DNA of 64,000 nucleotides, from assembly GCF_932526225.1 (NCBI RefSeq), contig NC_064041.1, positions 11,792,815 through 11,856,814 of the forward strand, in the 5' to 3' direction. The position numbers were made by a program, and so were the translations under genes. Positions 1-12,400 of this stretch are shown here, in pieces. The notes under the pieces were generated by a model, which searched no databases, had not been told where the DNA came from, and saw nothing but the letters and a program-made list of their open reading frames with translations. Numbering within the stretch: the stretch's first letter is position 1; each line of letters begins with the position of its first letter. Source of the stretch: Nematostella vectensis (Eukaryota; Cnidaria; Anthozoa; Actiniaria; Edwardsiidae).

Positions 1-223
1 GGAAGCGCCAGCTATTTTCCACCGAGTGACAGCTATTTTTTTTTAAAAAAGTCGACTTAAGCTTTATTTAAACTAAAAAGATAAAATAACTTTCAACCCC
101 TACTTATCAATCTCCATCGCCTACTCTGAAAGTTAATGAAAGCCCTCACGTGGACACGTTGTTACGTGGACACGTTATTACATTTATTGATTTATCATTA
201 TTTTTTTGGGGGGGGTTTCATAC
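1..223. other. Intron after UBR4 exon 56, no exon seen
   Basis: Intronic sequence. The next expected UBR4 block is not found here. It holds a short direct repeat ACGTGGACACGTT (149-178) and a T/G homopolymer run next to the exon 56 donor (201-215). Confidence 0.6.
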
Positions 224-403
224 CTTTGTCTTTTTCAGTCTCTTTATCCTTGTCTTTGTCCTTGTCTTTGCGTGGCTTGGTGGGCGAGGAGCCAGCCACA
301 ACAGCCTTAGCCCCACAGATGGCATAAGACAGAAGCTGAAGAATCAGGGGAGCAACGCCTTCTTCAAACAGGTAACTAGCGCGCAACAGGAACGACAAGC
401 CGC
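224..403 (-). CDS. UBR4: UBR4 coding exon 56 (last in window)
   Basis: Residues 3291-3351: [20 protein letters not shown] and [12 protein letters not shown], matching LYFLLQVSFLVDEGVSPVLL and LLSCALCGSKV, then a charged KDKDKDK-type linker. Acceptor catag, donor gtatga; 1 nt carried into the next exon, which lies beyond base 1. Confidence 0.94.
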
Positions 404-3400
404 CTATGGAGGGATTTAAGGGACATAACGGTTTGAGTTTTTACCTTTGTTGTTTTAGGGAGGGAAGAGAAGACAGGAAAGAAAGCGAAGACAGTTGATC
501 TGTGCAAGGGAGAATCAAGCAGAGGTTATTGATCCTTTTCTATCTCCGATTACTTCACTTGCACATATGTGTAAGCTCCTCTGTACGCCTCTGTTTGCAA
601 GCTTGGAATTGATGTCACTTTATCTTTTTCTTTCTCTTTATTTTTTCAGCCGGTATAAACCACAGGCCCGTAGTCAGGATGTTGAGCGAGGGGGTTCCTT
701 TACCCATAAAGCGGACCATTTTCTCTTAGGTAGCTCGTCCTTGCTCGTAGTGGTACTTAGTATTTCTTAATTAGAGCAGACCTTCCCCCAGAGTGGAGGG
801 GATTTTCCGAACCCCCGAACCCCCACTAGCTACGGGGTTGAACCTAACAGTCTGGATTGACGCTTAATACCGTTATCATAGTTTCAAACAGTGCCATAAG
901 AATGGCCTAGAAACGTGCAAAGTCTGTGAAGACACGTTTAAAGTCTTGGTAACTCACTCTTTTCTTGTATGCAGTAAGCTTGCCAATTGCTGATTCGGCT
1001 GGATGCCACCTCGGAACAGGCTTTGAGATGCTCGATCTGTTGAACAGAGTAAGACAAAGATGTAAGGAAACCATATTGCTTGAGATTGGATGCTTAGGGA
1101 AGGTCCTTTCTCTTGCCATTATTATTTACAGTGTCATTGATAACATTTACAAATGTTCAGAAATTCACTTAAACTTTCTTTTAAAGGGATAAAATACAGT
1201 ACGTATAAGTATATGGAAATTCAGAGAAAGATGGATTGCCGCCATCAACAGAATCTACTTTAAAACCTTATGAATTTGTATTATGACTGACATAGGCCAA
1301 GTTAGTAAAATTCATCAATAAGCCATAGTCGAATGAGGCCAACAAAGCAGGTAAAAATAACAAGGTACACTAAGAAATCACGTGACTTTTCAGTGTAAAA
1401 AAATAAACACAGATATGGATGCGGCTGTCATGCCAGACAGCTACAAGTCTTTTTTTTTTTCAATAATAATAACCCTTTTCATAAATAGAGCCTGTCTGGT
1501 TGATTCATTGGATCAGTTGTTTTTTGCTGTGTTGTTATTTTTGCTGCTGCGAGTTTGTCATCCATTAATTAAGTCGGGTGATTTCCTATTGCAAGTCGTC
1601 TATTAACTGCCTAGTGTGATAAGCGAGTTTGTCACCCATTAATTAAGTCGGGTGATTTCCATTGCAAGTCGTCTATTGACTGCCTAACTTACCAGTGTGA
1701 TAAGCGCATCATAGGACAACACAACAGGCAGGTTGTTGGCTTGGTCAGGGTCAAAGCCACCATCACAACTCAGATTCCTACAAGAAGCAAGGTCAACACA
1801 TAACACCATAACCCTTGCCTAACTCTACCGATGATAGTGTAGTGCATGCAAAAGTTTAAGCAGATGGTATTTCGAATAGGCTATACCTGGAATATAGTAC
1901 TAGCTGATACAATTCTTTCCTACACCTAGCATAGGGTATACTCCATGCCTAACTCCTCGCATTTAATAGTCTAGTGCATTTGAATATCTGATGGTATTCT
2001 ATACCTGGTATATGGTACTAGATGATCCAATTCTTTTCTACACCTAGTATGGGGTATACTCCATGCCTAACTCCTCGCATGTGATAGTCTAGTGCATTTA
2101 AATATCTGATGGTATTCTATACCTGGTATAAGGTCTTAGATGATACAAGCCTTTCCTTTCTACACCTAGCATAAGGTATGCCCTAACCCAACTTTTCTGA
2201 TGCTAGGACAGTCCATTTAGATCTCTGAGCTGATCAAATTCTATACCTGGTTTATGGTACCAGATGATACACGTCTTTTCTACACCTAGTATAGGGTATG
2301 TATGCCCTTACCTAACTCCTCGCATGTGATAGTCTAATGCATGCAGATCTCTGAGCTGGCGGTAGTTGTCTTTTGAGCCACAGAGGAACATCAGCAACTG
2401 CAAAAAGGAAACAGAAAATAAACGATTGGTGATTATCCCCAGAGGTCACCTTATTGAGTCTCTTACTAAGTAATACTAGTGTACTTATACTAAGTAATGC
2501 TAATGCACACTAGTGACATAACAACATAGGCGCACACACTCTTTTAAGCCCAACATAACGACATGGACATAATAACATCAAAGAAAAACACGTTTTTTTT
2601 CTCTTATGTCGTTTTGTTCATATCGTTGTGTTGGGCTTATGTCAAAATTTCAAAGCATTCACACTTTGAACATATGAACATAAGGGTGCATGCACCTTTG
2701 CCATTATGTCGTTATGTCCCTAGTGTGAACCAGGCTTAATTCACCACTGAGCTCCAGCTTTTTATAAAGGTCCTGGGCTGTGTCTACACATTAACCAGCA
2801 CAAGCATCATCTACCAAAGCTGGATGTTTCCTTACCTTTCTCACTTGGCGCTTCACAAAGGGTGTTTGCTGAACCATCATGTACTGAAAAATGAGTCCAT
2901 GTTAATATTTTTTACCACTGACAGTCAGTTACAAAAAAGAAAGAGACGCAAAACATCATGAACAAGCAGCCGCAACAATGGTGATAAAAACAACTAAGGC
3001 AGAAGAAACATCAGCAGCAAAAAATAGCAAGCATCAGTAATTACAAGAAAAACAGAAGGTACCAGCAACAAAAACAACAAGAGCTAGCTATAACAACAAC
3101 ACAATTCAGCAGAATGTCATACTGCCATAAGCACAATGATAGGTGTCTTCAAAGGTGTCAACATAGAAGCGGGTGAGGGTTGATGAGATGACTTATTAGG
3201 GACCTACTTCACAAAGATTCTCCATCCACTCGTCTGTGAATTGTGGGGTATAAAAATCGTCAATAGAGTCTGCAACCTTCTTGACCTTAAAACAAATATA
3301 GCACACATGAACATACTTGGTACGCTGAAAACAATAATATAGCACCCATAAAAAGACTTGGTATGGCAATAGTTCGTTCTTCCTCTATCTAACGCTTTCC

Positions 3401-6400
3401 CTGAATCCCAAGGGGTACTGAAAAAATAACCCTTGCTCAGATTGACTTATTTATTATCTCCCTGAAGTGAGTCGGCCGGGGGATGAAATAGATTGGGGGA
3501 GGGGGCTTTCACATATGCATCTGAGAATCAGGCTAAGTATCTCTTTTGAGTCTCTTTGTCTAATGTTGCGGACAAGTTTACCTGGTAAGGAAGTCTCAGT
3601 ACCATCTCAGTCAGCAACTGTGGATAGGCCTCAAACACATCCCCGGCGTGACCCTGGGATTATAAATACAAACAAAACGTAAGTACATTTGCACAGTGGA
3701 GAGTCTTCACCAAGCACAGGGTGCTGTTATCTCTCACTACTGCAGGCCCTATAAGTGATTGTGTTCCTATCAGTAAAAATAAGACCTCCATAATAGTGGG
3801 GTGTCAATTGTGAGTTGACTTTAGACTTGGGCGCAAATGAAAATACAATATAAAGCAAATTGCGGGACATTAAATGTGCTTCACATACGGCTGACTTTGT
3901 GTGTCTGTATAACATATAGGCCTTACACGCAATCATGAGACAGTTCCATGGAACAGTATTCCCAGGAGTCTTACGTCCCCAGGTCAGTGAAGCGCTATAT
4001 GACGGTTCCTCAAGCATTATACCCCCTTCCCCACCCAACACAGGATAGCACTCACCTTGACATACTGCCTAAGGAAAAATGGCGACATGTCTAGGGGAGG
4101 GTTGGTGGACTATGAATTCATCACCATACTACCCCCACCCCACCCAGGATAGTACTCACCTTGGCATACAGCCTAAGGAAAAATGGCGACATGTCTAGGG
4201 GAGGGTTGGTGGACTATGAATTCATCACCATACTACCCCCACCCCACCCAGGATAGTACTCACCTTGACATACAGCCTAAGGAAAAATGGCGTCATGTCT
4301 AGGGGAGGGTTGGTGGACTATGAATTCATCACCATACTACCCCCACCCCACCCAGGATAGTACTCACCTTGACATACTGCCTAAGGAAAAATGGTGACAT
4401 GTCTGGGGGAGGATTGGAAGGCTGTGACTTTAGAAGGGATCCACTTATGTTAGACGGGTCCTCCTGGAAATAAGAAACAGCCAAGACCTTGTGTCATGTT
4501 ACACATACACCTATTTCAATAAACATTGTCGATGCAAATTTCACATTTCATTGAAATTCTTAGAAAGCACCAGAACGCTCAAGCTATGGCCAAGAATTTT
4601 AAAGGGAGTGACAAGGAGGGGTATACAAGAGTCTGTATTGAATCACTACACTAAAACATCAGTAACATGGCAAGGCAGGTACTACAATACAACGTAGGTC
4701 CAGGGAATAAAAAGAAAATATGGCCATGTATCAAATATTATCTGCACGACAAAACATTTTCCAATCATGGCCATGCGCCCTAGCAATCTACTGCAATGAC
4801 TTACCTCCTCTTTCTTTGCTAGTGCCTTCCAGTAGGTCAACAGACACTTGAGTAACTCCAGACAGTGCTCAACGATGCTCACTTCACCCAGTCTGGTAGC
4901 AGTTCTACAGCACACGATGGACGGCGCCTGCAAGCGGAACTCATGGTGAATGAGCATATTTATGCATGGTGACATTAACAAATTGGCAGTTTAGAACCTC
5001 TTTTCAACCTCGATGCTGAATTACTTGAAGGAGTGGTAATTAGCTCAAGTCGAGAACATGATGGATTGTTCAACAAAACACACACAACCTCATAATTGAA
5101 TTGTTTGTTTGTCTGAATGGAGGAAAGTTGAGAACCTGAAGAATAACAGTCACTCGAGCCTGTTCCCAGAGTCATTATGCATGTTTGCTGTTTGCTATTC
5201 ATGCTAGAGCATTAGGGTTCTTATGTATCCCTGTACCTTGCTGGATTTCCTGCTTAATGACATGATCCATCTGTTCCTAGTCTCATTATGTATGTTGTTG
5301 TTGTGTGTAAATAAATATACATGTTAAAGCTGTTATTTAAGCTCTTGTGAAATCGTGCACCTCTCTGTCCTGCATGATGGCATAATCCATTGAGTAGGTT
5401 CCCAATTTTATTATGTTTGTCTGGTGTGTGTACAACTTTACAATGCTAGAGCTGTTTTAGAAATCGGTATGTCTAAGTGCACAGTACTGACGGAAAGTAA
5501 TGAAAACGAAATTGGCCGAAGTTCGCCGAATTACGTCAAGCACATCCGAAAATACCTGAAATTCGCCAGATTTCGGCTGGGCCTAAATTCTTTTGTTTTA
5601 CACGCGCCTGAATTTCGGCGATTTTCGCCTAAGACACGATTTTAAGGCGAACGTGTTCTAGCCGAATTTCGCTGTAATTTCGCCTGCTGAAATTTCGGAA
5701 GGACTAATATGTACAACAGAAAATCCTGAAAATGTACAGACACTAATGTTGGCAAAGCGACTACGTTTTATCAGCGTGGGAGGATACATCTCCAACTACG
5801 ATTCTCTTGGTTAAATAACAGCTAAGTTCCAAGGAAAATCAAAACACGTTATCACACTTGCGAATACCGTTGCTCTTATATACTTACGGGTATATAGTAA
5901 GTTACAGGACTGAGCACGTCTTTTCCCATGCTATGACGTCTTCCTCGGTTATCGATTTCATAATCAATACTTAATATCGAAGACGCGCGACTCGCCACGT
6001 TCGTAGAATTTGTAATTGTTTGTGATAGTTTTTAGGATTAAGCACGAAAGACATGGAATGTTCCCTTACCTTGTTTTAGTGGCGGACGCTTTGTAATGAT
6101 TCAGGAATTGTGAAATCCGGATTGTTTGTATGTTTGTTTTTCTAATATATTGTGACCCATTTTCTAACCTATTGTGACCCAGCAAGTGTTACTGTGTGTT
6201 TGGAGACCCTGAGTATACTTTGCGAGAAATGTAACCATGCTTTGTGTTTGTTACCATGACAACATCGCAAACAATTGCTGGGTGTAAATAAAGGCGCGGC
6301 AATTTCTATTGGGGTCAGATTATTATTAATCATGTTACAAACACGACTTTCTCCGTACGTCCGCGAGCGAATTATTCGACTTTACTCACAACAGAAAAAG

Positions 6401-9400
6401 CCAATGCAGATCCCTGAAAGACTCCAGGAAGAAAACATCCAAGTCAGTTTGACGACAGTCTATCGTGTGGTCAACAAGTTCAACGCCACCGGGTCCGTTA
6501 AAGATTTACCAAGAAGTGGGAGACTGAGGAAGATCACGCAGGAGGGGATGAACATTATAGATGAAGTTATGGACGAAAATGATGAGACGACGAGCGACAC
6601 CTTGAAAGAAATACTATCCGAGTCCGGAATCCATGTCTCCGCCTCCACCATTTGCGAAGCACGTCGAGAAAACTGGACCTTGGAAGCAACACGGTATGGC
6701 CAGATGATAAGGCAAGTGAACAGAGATTTAAGGCTGGAGTATACACTAAGGTGCAGGCTAGTGGCGACCGGTTTGAAGATGCCGTCTTTGTAGACGAGTC
6801 CTCCCTGGATGTCCAACTCAGTTGCATGATTGAGTCTGTTCCCAGTTTAATTATGTTTGTCTACTGTGTGTGTGTGTGTTATATTCAGGTTCATATGAAA
6901 CAGTTTACCTCACTAGATGTTCTGCTTGATGACTTTGTCCTGGACATGAGAACACTTAAGAAACGCATGATAATCAGCTGGACCTCATGCTGATCATTCC
7001 TCTCCGACATCTTCTGGTAATTCTGAGATTCAGCAAACATCCTAGATTAGATTACTAGTATTGTCTAGTATAAGTGTTCCACCAAGCACTTATATTACTT
7101 CAAAAGACTTGGCACTGGACCCATGCAGGCAAGTATACCAGGGGTGCACAACCTTGGCGGCAAAAAATGGGTGACTTCTCAAAAAGGAATCTTCAAATAC
7201 TATGCTTTTCTCATATAATACCTATGTCTGCGCACCCCCCCCCCCCAAGCCAATCTAAGACATGTGCCTGCAATGTTCCCCATGTCCCTCTGGATCTGCT
7301 GGTACTAAGGTGAAGTGGAGTGAAGACCACACCTTTTTGTCAAGCTCCAGCTCTGCCAGACACTTGGTGATGACACAGTCTAGAGCAGATCTGTCCGGCT
7401 CATTGTCCTCAAGATCAGAACACAGCATTAGCAGTACCTGAAAGACAAAAAAAAACAAAAAAAACAATAAGCACCATATACATCAATTAAAGCAATCCAG
7501 TACGCATCCTCTATTAATGAAAATCATCTGTTTACAAGCATCACATATTGTTAGAATCATCCATCAATTTAATTCAATCTGTTTTGTTTGACTAAAAAGT
7601 GTTACAAATTCTGGTTGGGTTCAAAACTACAAATTCAGAGGGAGGGATCCCCTTGCCCTTAAATATCTTTTAGGCGTTCCAAAAGAGGCATTAAGGCTTG
7701 TTGAAGAGGGATAAACCTGTAGTGCATATCCCACCTGCATATATGGAATGGCCCTAACCCCTCCAATCTCTCTTAGCTCTCCCATGTAAGACAGTAGTTC
7801 TTGTAGAAGCAGTAGCTGCAGGGAGTGAAGCCGGTCATGGTCCAATGCTTCACTTTCTTCCTGGGCACGCTGATCATCACTACAATGGCTGCTGGTACTA
7901 CGGTGTCCAGTCTCTGAACCTGAAAAGGTACATTTTATTAACTTGGGGTAGTATAAATGCAGCAAAACATGAGACTAAATGTGAAAGAACGCATCGTAAA
8001 AATGAATTCCTCAAAGGAAATGTTTAGTTGCTATCCTTGAGCCGTGCAAAAATCAATAAAGTTGGAAATGAGAATCTCTCTCTCTCTCTAAGTAGTACCT
8101 CCACGATCCCCATCAATGCTTGCTGTTGCCACACTAGACCCAGGCTCTACCGCTATAGAGTCAGCACTGCCACCACTCTCGGAACCAGGCCCTGTCTGAG
8201 ATACGTACTGTGGCAAAGGAGACCTGGGCGCACTATGACCTGCAGAGCCCTGGGCACTACTGGGAGGGGCATCATACTCGTCTTCACTTCCAGGCGCTGT
8301 AGATAAAATATCATAACTTTTCAGTTACCTCTGGTTTATTGTTAGAGTTGAATGATGTTAAATGGGCTCTGTCAGCCAACATTTTGCCACCGTAGAAGAT
8401 AAGAAGCCAGTAGAGAAAAAACATTCCATCCCCTTATCTTTTCTTAACAACTTTATTAAGTTTTCGCCCAATGGAGTCAGTAGAAATAGGACCAGGTCCT
8501 ATGCGAGGTATTTCTAAGGATGGAATCTGGAAATTCAATGATGAAGCTACGTTTTTGTATGTTCATGTCATAAATTAACTTCTAATAAAAGCAAAAAAGA
8601 ACATGCTAACCGAATCCCAATCTCGATTTTTTCCCCACCCTTGGACTTTTTTAAACAAAATAAGTGTAATTTTGTGATAGTAATATTTAAAGAACGATCT
8701 GGTAGCAAACTGGTTGGTATATTGGAGGCCAATGGAGTGATAAAACGCCGTCAAAGTTGTACTATGAGCATGATGAAAATGATAATAGTTGTGTTAAAGA
8801 TGGTGATGATATTGATGGTGGTTATGTGATGATTATGATGGCAATGACGATGATTATGATACTATGGTCTCAATGATGTTGGTGGTAATGATGGTGGTAA
8901 CAGTGGCGGTTGTTATGATGGTAGTGGTAATAGTGGTGGTGATGATTGTGGTTATGATGTTAATAAAGATAAAAATGATTAAGATGATGAAAATTATACT
9001 AATCATTACAGAAATAATATTGACAACCTATTCATCACCACCTGACCTTCTTACCCGATGCCGTAGTATCTGACAAGTTGCCACCTTCAAGTGAGAGTGA
9101 ACTCTGTGCCACTTGCTGACCAGCTAATGACAATCCATGGATGATACCTGCTTCAGGGTTCTGCTCCTGAAGGCTGAGCGCAATAGCCAGCTCCATCATG
9201 GTCTCATCATCAGCATCATTTGGCAGGTCCACCACGCCCATGATGACTGACTCCAGTTGACTGACTGCTGGTGCAGACGACTGAGAGCTCTGGTTTGGAT
9301 CATTGCCATTTGCTGGAGGCTGTAGGGATGTGGGAAAAGGTTGTTTAAGTATATTACACATTATAGGTTTCTTGTGCATTGTGTTATGTCTTACTCCATG

Positions 9401-12400
9401 ATTAGGTAACTTCAGATTTATGATGGCAGAGAGTCTATGATGGTGCACACACAGGATTCCCTTTCTTTTAGCGTGCGGAGTAATACAACGTGTGCGCCAT
9501 CATAAGTTTGCTATTGACTGCCAGTGGACTGAAAAGTTAGTTTGTCAATCGTCATCCTTTTGCACAAGTTTAGTCAGTAGATCAAGTGCATCTTAATGTA
9601 TTTTGTGATAACTTGAAGCCCGCTTAAATGACTTAAAATTGTTTGAGTTGATTCAACCAAAAATGTTTTGCTCCTTCTCCTCAAACGTTTTGCTCCTCCT
9701 CCTCAACTCCATACTTTCGGCTCCTAACCAGAGTTAAAAGCCAAATTTTTGCATCCATGTTAATCAACAGCCCAAATCTGAGGTTCAAACAATAAAACCA
9801 TCAGACACATACTTGTTGGGAAGGGGGTTGTTGTTGTTGCTCTGCTGAGGCACCCTCTCCTGGGCCTGATGGTGCAGGTTCGTCTTGTCCAGAGTCTGAC
9901 CTCTCCCCCTCCCTCTCGGGATCATCCTCATCATCGTCTTCCTCCTCTTGAGTAGCTCCTCCTACTGGGGAGGTGCTGCAGGGAGGTGGGGTGGGACCAT
10001 CCCTGTTTCGGCCTTTTTGTATCGGGTGGAGCAGCCTGATGAGGGCCTGCTTACAGGCAAAGCTGACAGAGGGATCCTGTAAAGGCACACAGTGTAAAAG
10101 CTCTGGTGGCTTATTGTCTTTATGGTCTTGAGGGGCTTATAGGTTAGAGGCTCAAGCGAGGGCTTAAAAAATTATGTCTTTGACAATAGGTATATTATAA
10201 GTGTACGCATATTAAAACAGACTATGAGATTTGGTATCATTTTTACCCTCAAACAAAGCAACAATCACTTGGGGGAAAAGGAAGAGCTTAATAGAGATAG
10301 GGCTTAATTAAAAAGGATGACTTTTTTAGCCTCTAGGCCTTTTTTTAATCAATTTCGTGAATAAACAGAGGAAAATTGGTTAAACAGCAACAAAGGAAAA
10401 CTTACCTCACATAGTAAAAGCCTTACATACAGGGAGACCACAGTCTTGACATAAGACGTGTCTGAGATGGCAAAGGCGTGAATGATATCTACCAGAGCGG
10501 TCACGGTAGACTCAACATCTTGCATGCCTGGATTGGTTGATGCACAAATGTTTATCAGAAAAAACAAAAATATTCTTCTGCAGTTTACAGTTAAAACACA
10601 TGTATAAGAACTAAGGAGTGTCAAAGAAGTTACTGGGGTAGCGGAATTCTAAGTGACATAGAAATGGTGACCATGTATGGGCTCTAAACCAAGAAGTGTA
10701 TGTCAAGAAAAAGGCATCAGTTATCAGTGGTGGTCACAGCCAATAGCATAAATCATGGCTTTTATATAAAAGGACGAACAAAAACCTTACTTAGGACCAG
10801 TCTTTGTTAAGAAAACCAAGGTTTTTATACACAAATTTTAACGTACATTTAATATATAGGAGGTATTTTTTTCTATAAAAACAATTTTCTAAGAAAAATA
10901 ATGTCAAGTTTTATAAACTTTTAGCCTTAATACAACAAGGTACATTCCTTCCATATGAATACCAAACCTGGAAGCTTATTTTGGTCATTGCTGTTTGCAT
11001 ATCATAGAGGGTTTGGAAATTAGCGCTTAAATGATATTCAATGCCAAGACAATACCATTTCAGCCATTCCAAGAGACATAGAACAAGAGTTATGATTTTT
11101 GAATGACTTACCAATCACAGATAATGGAGCTAATGACAGCATCTTAGGACGGCAATTGTGCAGTTCCCAGAATGCATCCATCAATGCCGAGACAAAATGT
11201 CCATCAGGGTGTCTTGCAGTATCTGTGATATTGATAATCATACTCAATTTACAGCAGTTATAGTGAATAAAAATGTGATATTGAACTAAGTATATTCAGA
11301 GTCTGAATTTCTAAGCAATTAACTTAGGAACAAACGACATTGGTAAATCATGCGCTGATTGGTCAAGGGTTCATGTGTTATTAGATGATACACGCACGCT
11401 TGGCATCAGCATGCGTGCGCTCCCCATAACTATATTGTAACGTTGTTTAAAACAGCTAAATTCCAGGTTTTTGTGCGTATGTCCCCTATTAGATGCACAA
11501 AAGACGTCACAGCGTGTCATGAAAGACAGTCACGCAACTCGACTGCATCTTGTTGCATACTTTTTCTTCATGACACTCTATGAAATCATATGTCCCTCTA
11601 TTTTGTTTGTTGGAAGTCAAATTTATAAGACTGATTCTGTAAAAGCTATTCAAATAAAAAAAACCTGCTTGAACACTACAGCATCGACAAATATTTGCTG
11701 CAAAGCGTAAATTTGTTACCTTCACTTGTGTCCTTAATACATGCGAACTTTGCCAGGTTTGCAGGTCTTGAAACGGCTACAGATCGCGCACTCACCACAA
11801 GCCTTTGGAATACCTCCGAATCCAAAGGTTCCTGCTGGTCTGAAGAGTGCTCAGCCAGGTACTGGTTCACTTGACATATTTGGGCCTGGTCCTATGAAGA
11901 CAAACAGTGTTTCAAATTTAGAATTAAGTTAATTATAGGGGTTTAGAGTAAATGGTTGTGGTATCAGCCTCTATTAGAGTAAGTGTGCCATATGGTTGTG
12001 ATGGCAGCCACAGCTTGAGGCTATAGTCTGGGCCCTTATTAAGGCGACAAGCCAACCAAAGACTAAGGATACCTTATGGTTGTAGTGGGGCCCCTCATTA
12101 GGGCAACATAAATAGAAAAGTGTGTACTGTGATTATGGTAGGAGCCCTTGTTAGGGTGAAACAACTTAACAAAGAGCAAGTGCAATTTGAGGCTATATTC
12201 TAATCTTTGATCTATTCACTCCTTCTCGTGCAATACACCAACATAACACACGATCCTCTTCTGCTGGAGGCTACTTTATCTCTCAGTCTAGATTAAACCA
12301 CCATAGAAATTCATTCTCCTCTATAGGAGCCCGAATTTGGAATAGTTGTCCAGCCGATCTTAGAAGTCTTCCAAAAGGAATGTTCAAGAAAAAACAGAAT

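Noticed and set aside
907-1119. 70-codon minus-strand ORF
   Set aside because: Same bases as UBR4 exon 55 in another frame. The exon frame reads [19 protein letters not shown] and is clearly UBR4.
4050-4465. CRISPR-like reading of the regular 104-bp array
   Set aside because: Whole units repeat without unique spacers, and the array is a duplication of an exon boundary in an animal gene.
6275-6793. Functional HTH protein gene
   Set aside because: The ORF loses the DDE domain through a frameshift and resumes in another frame, as expected for a dead transposon copy.
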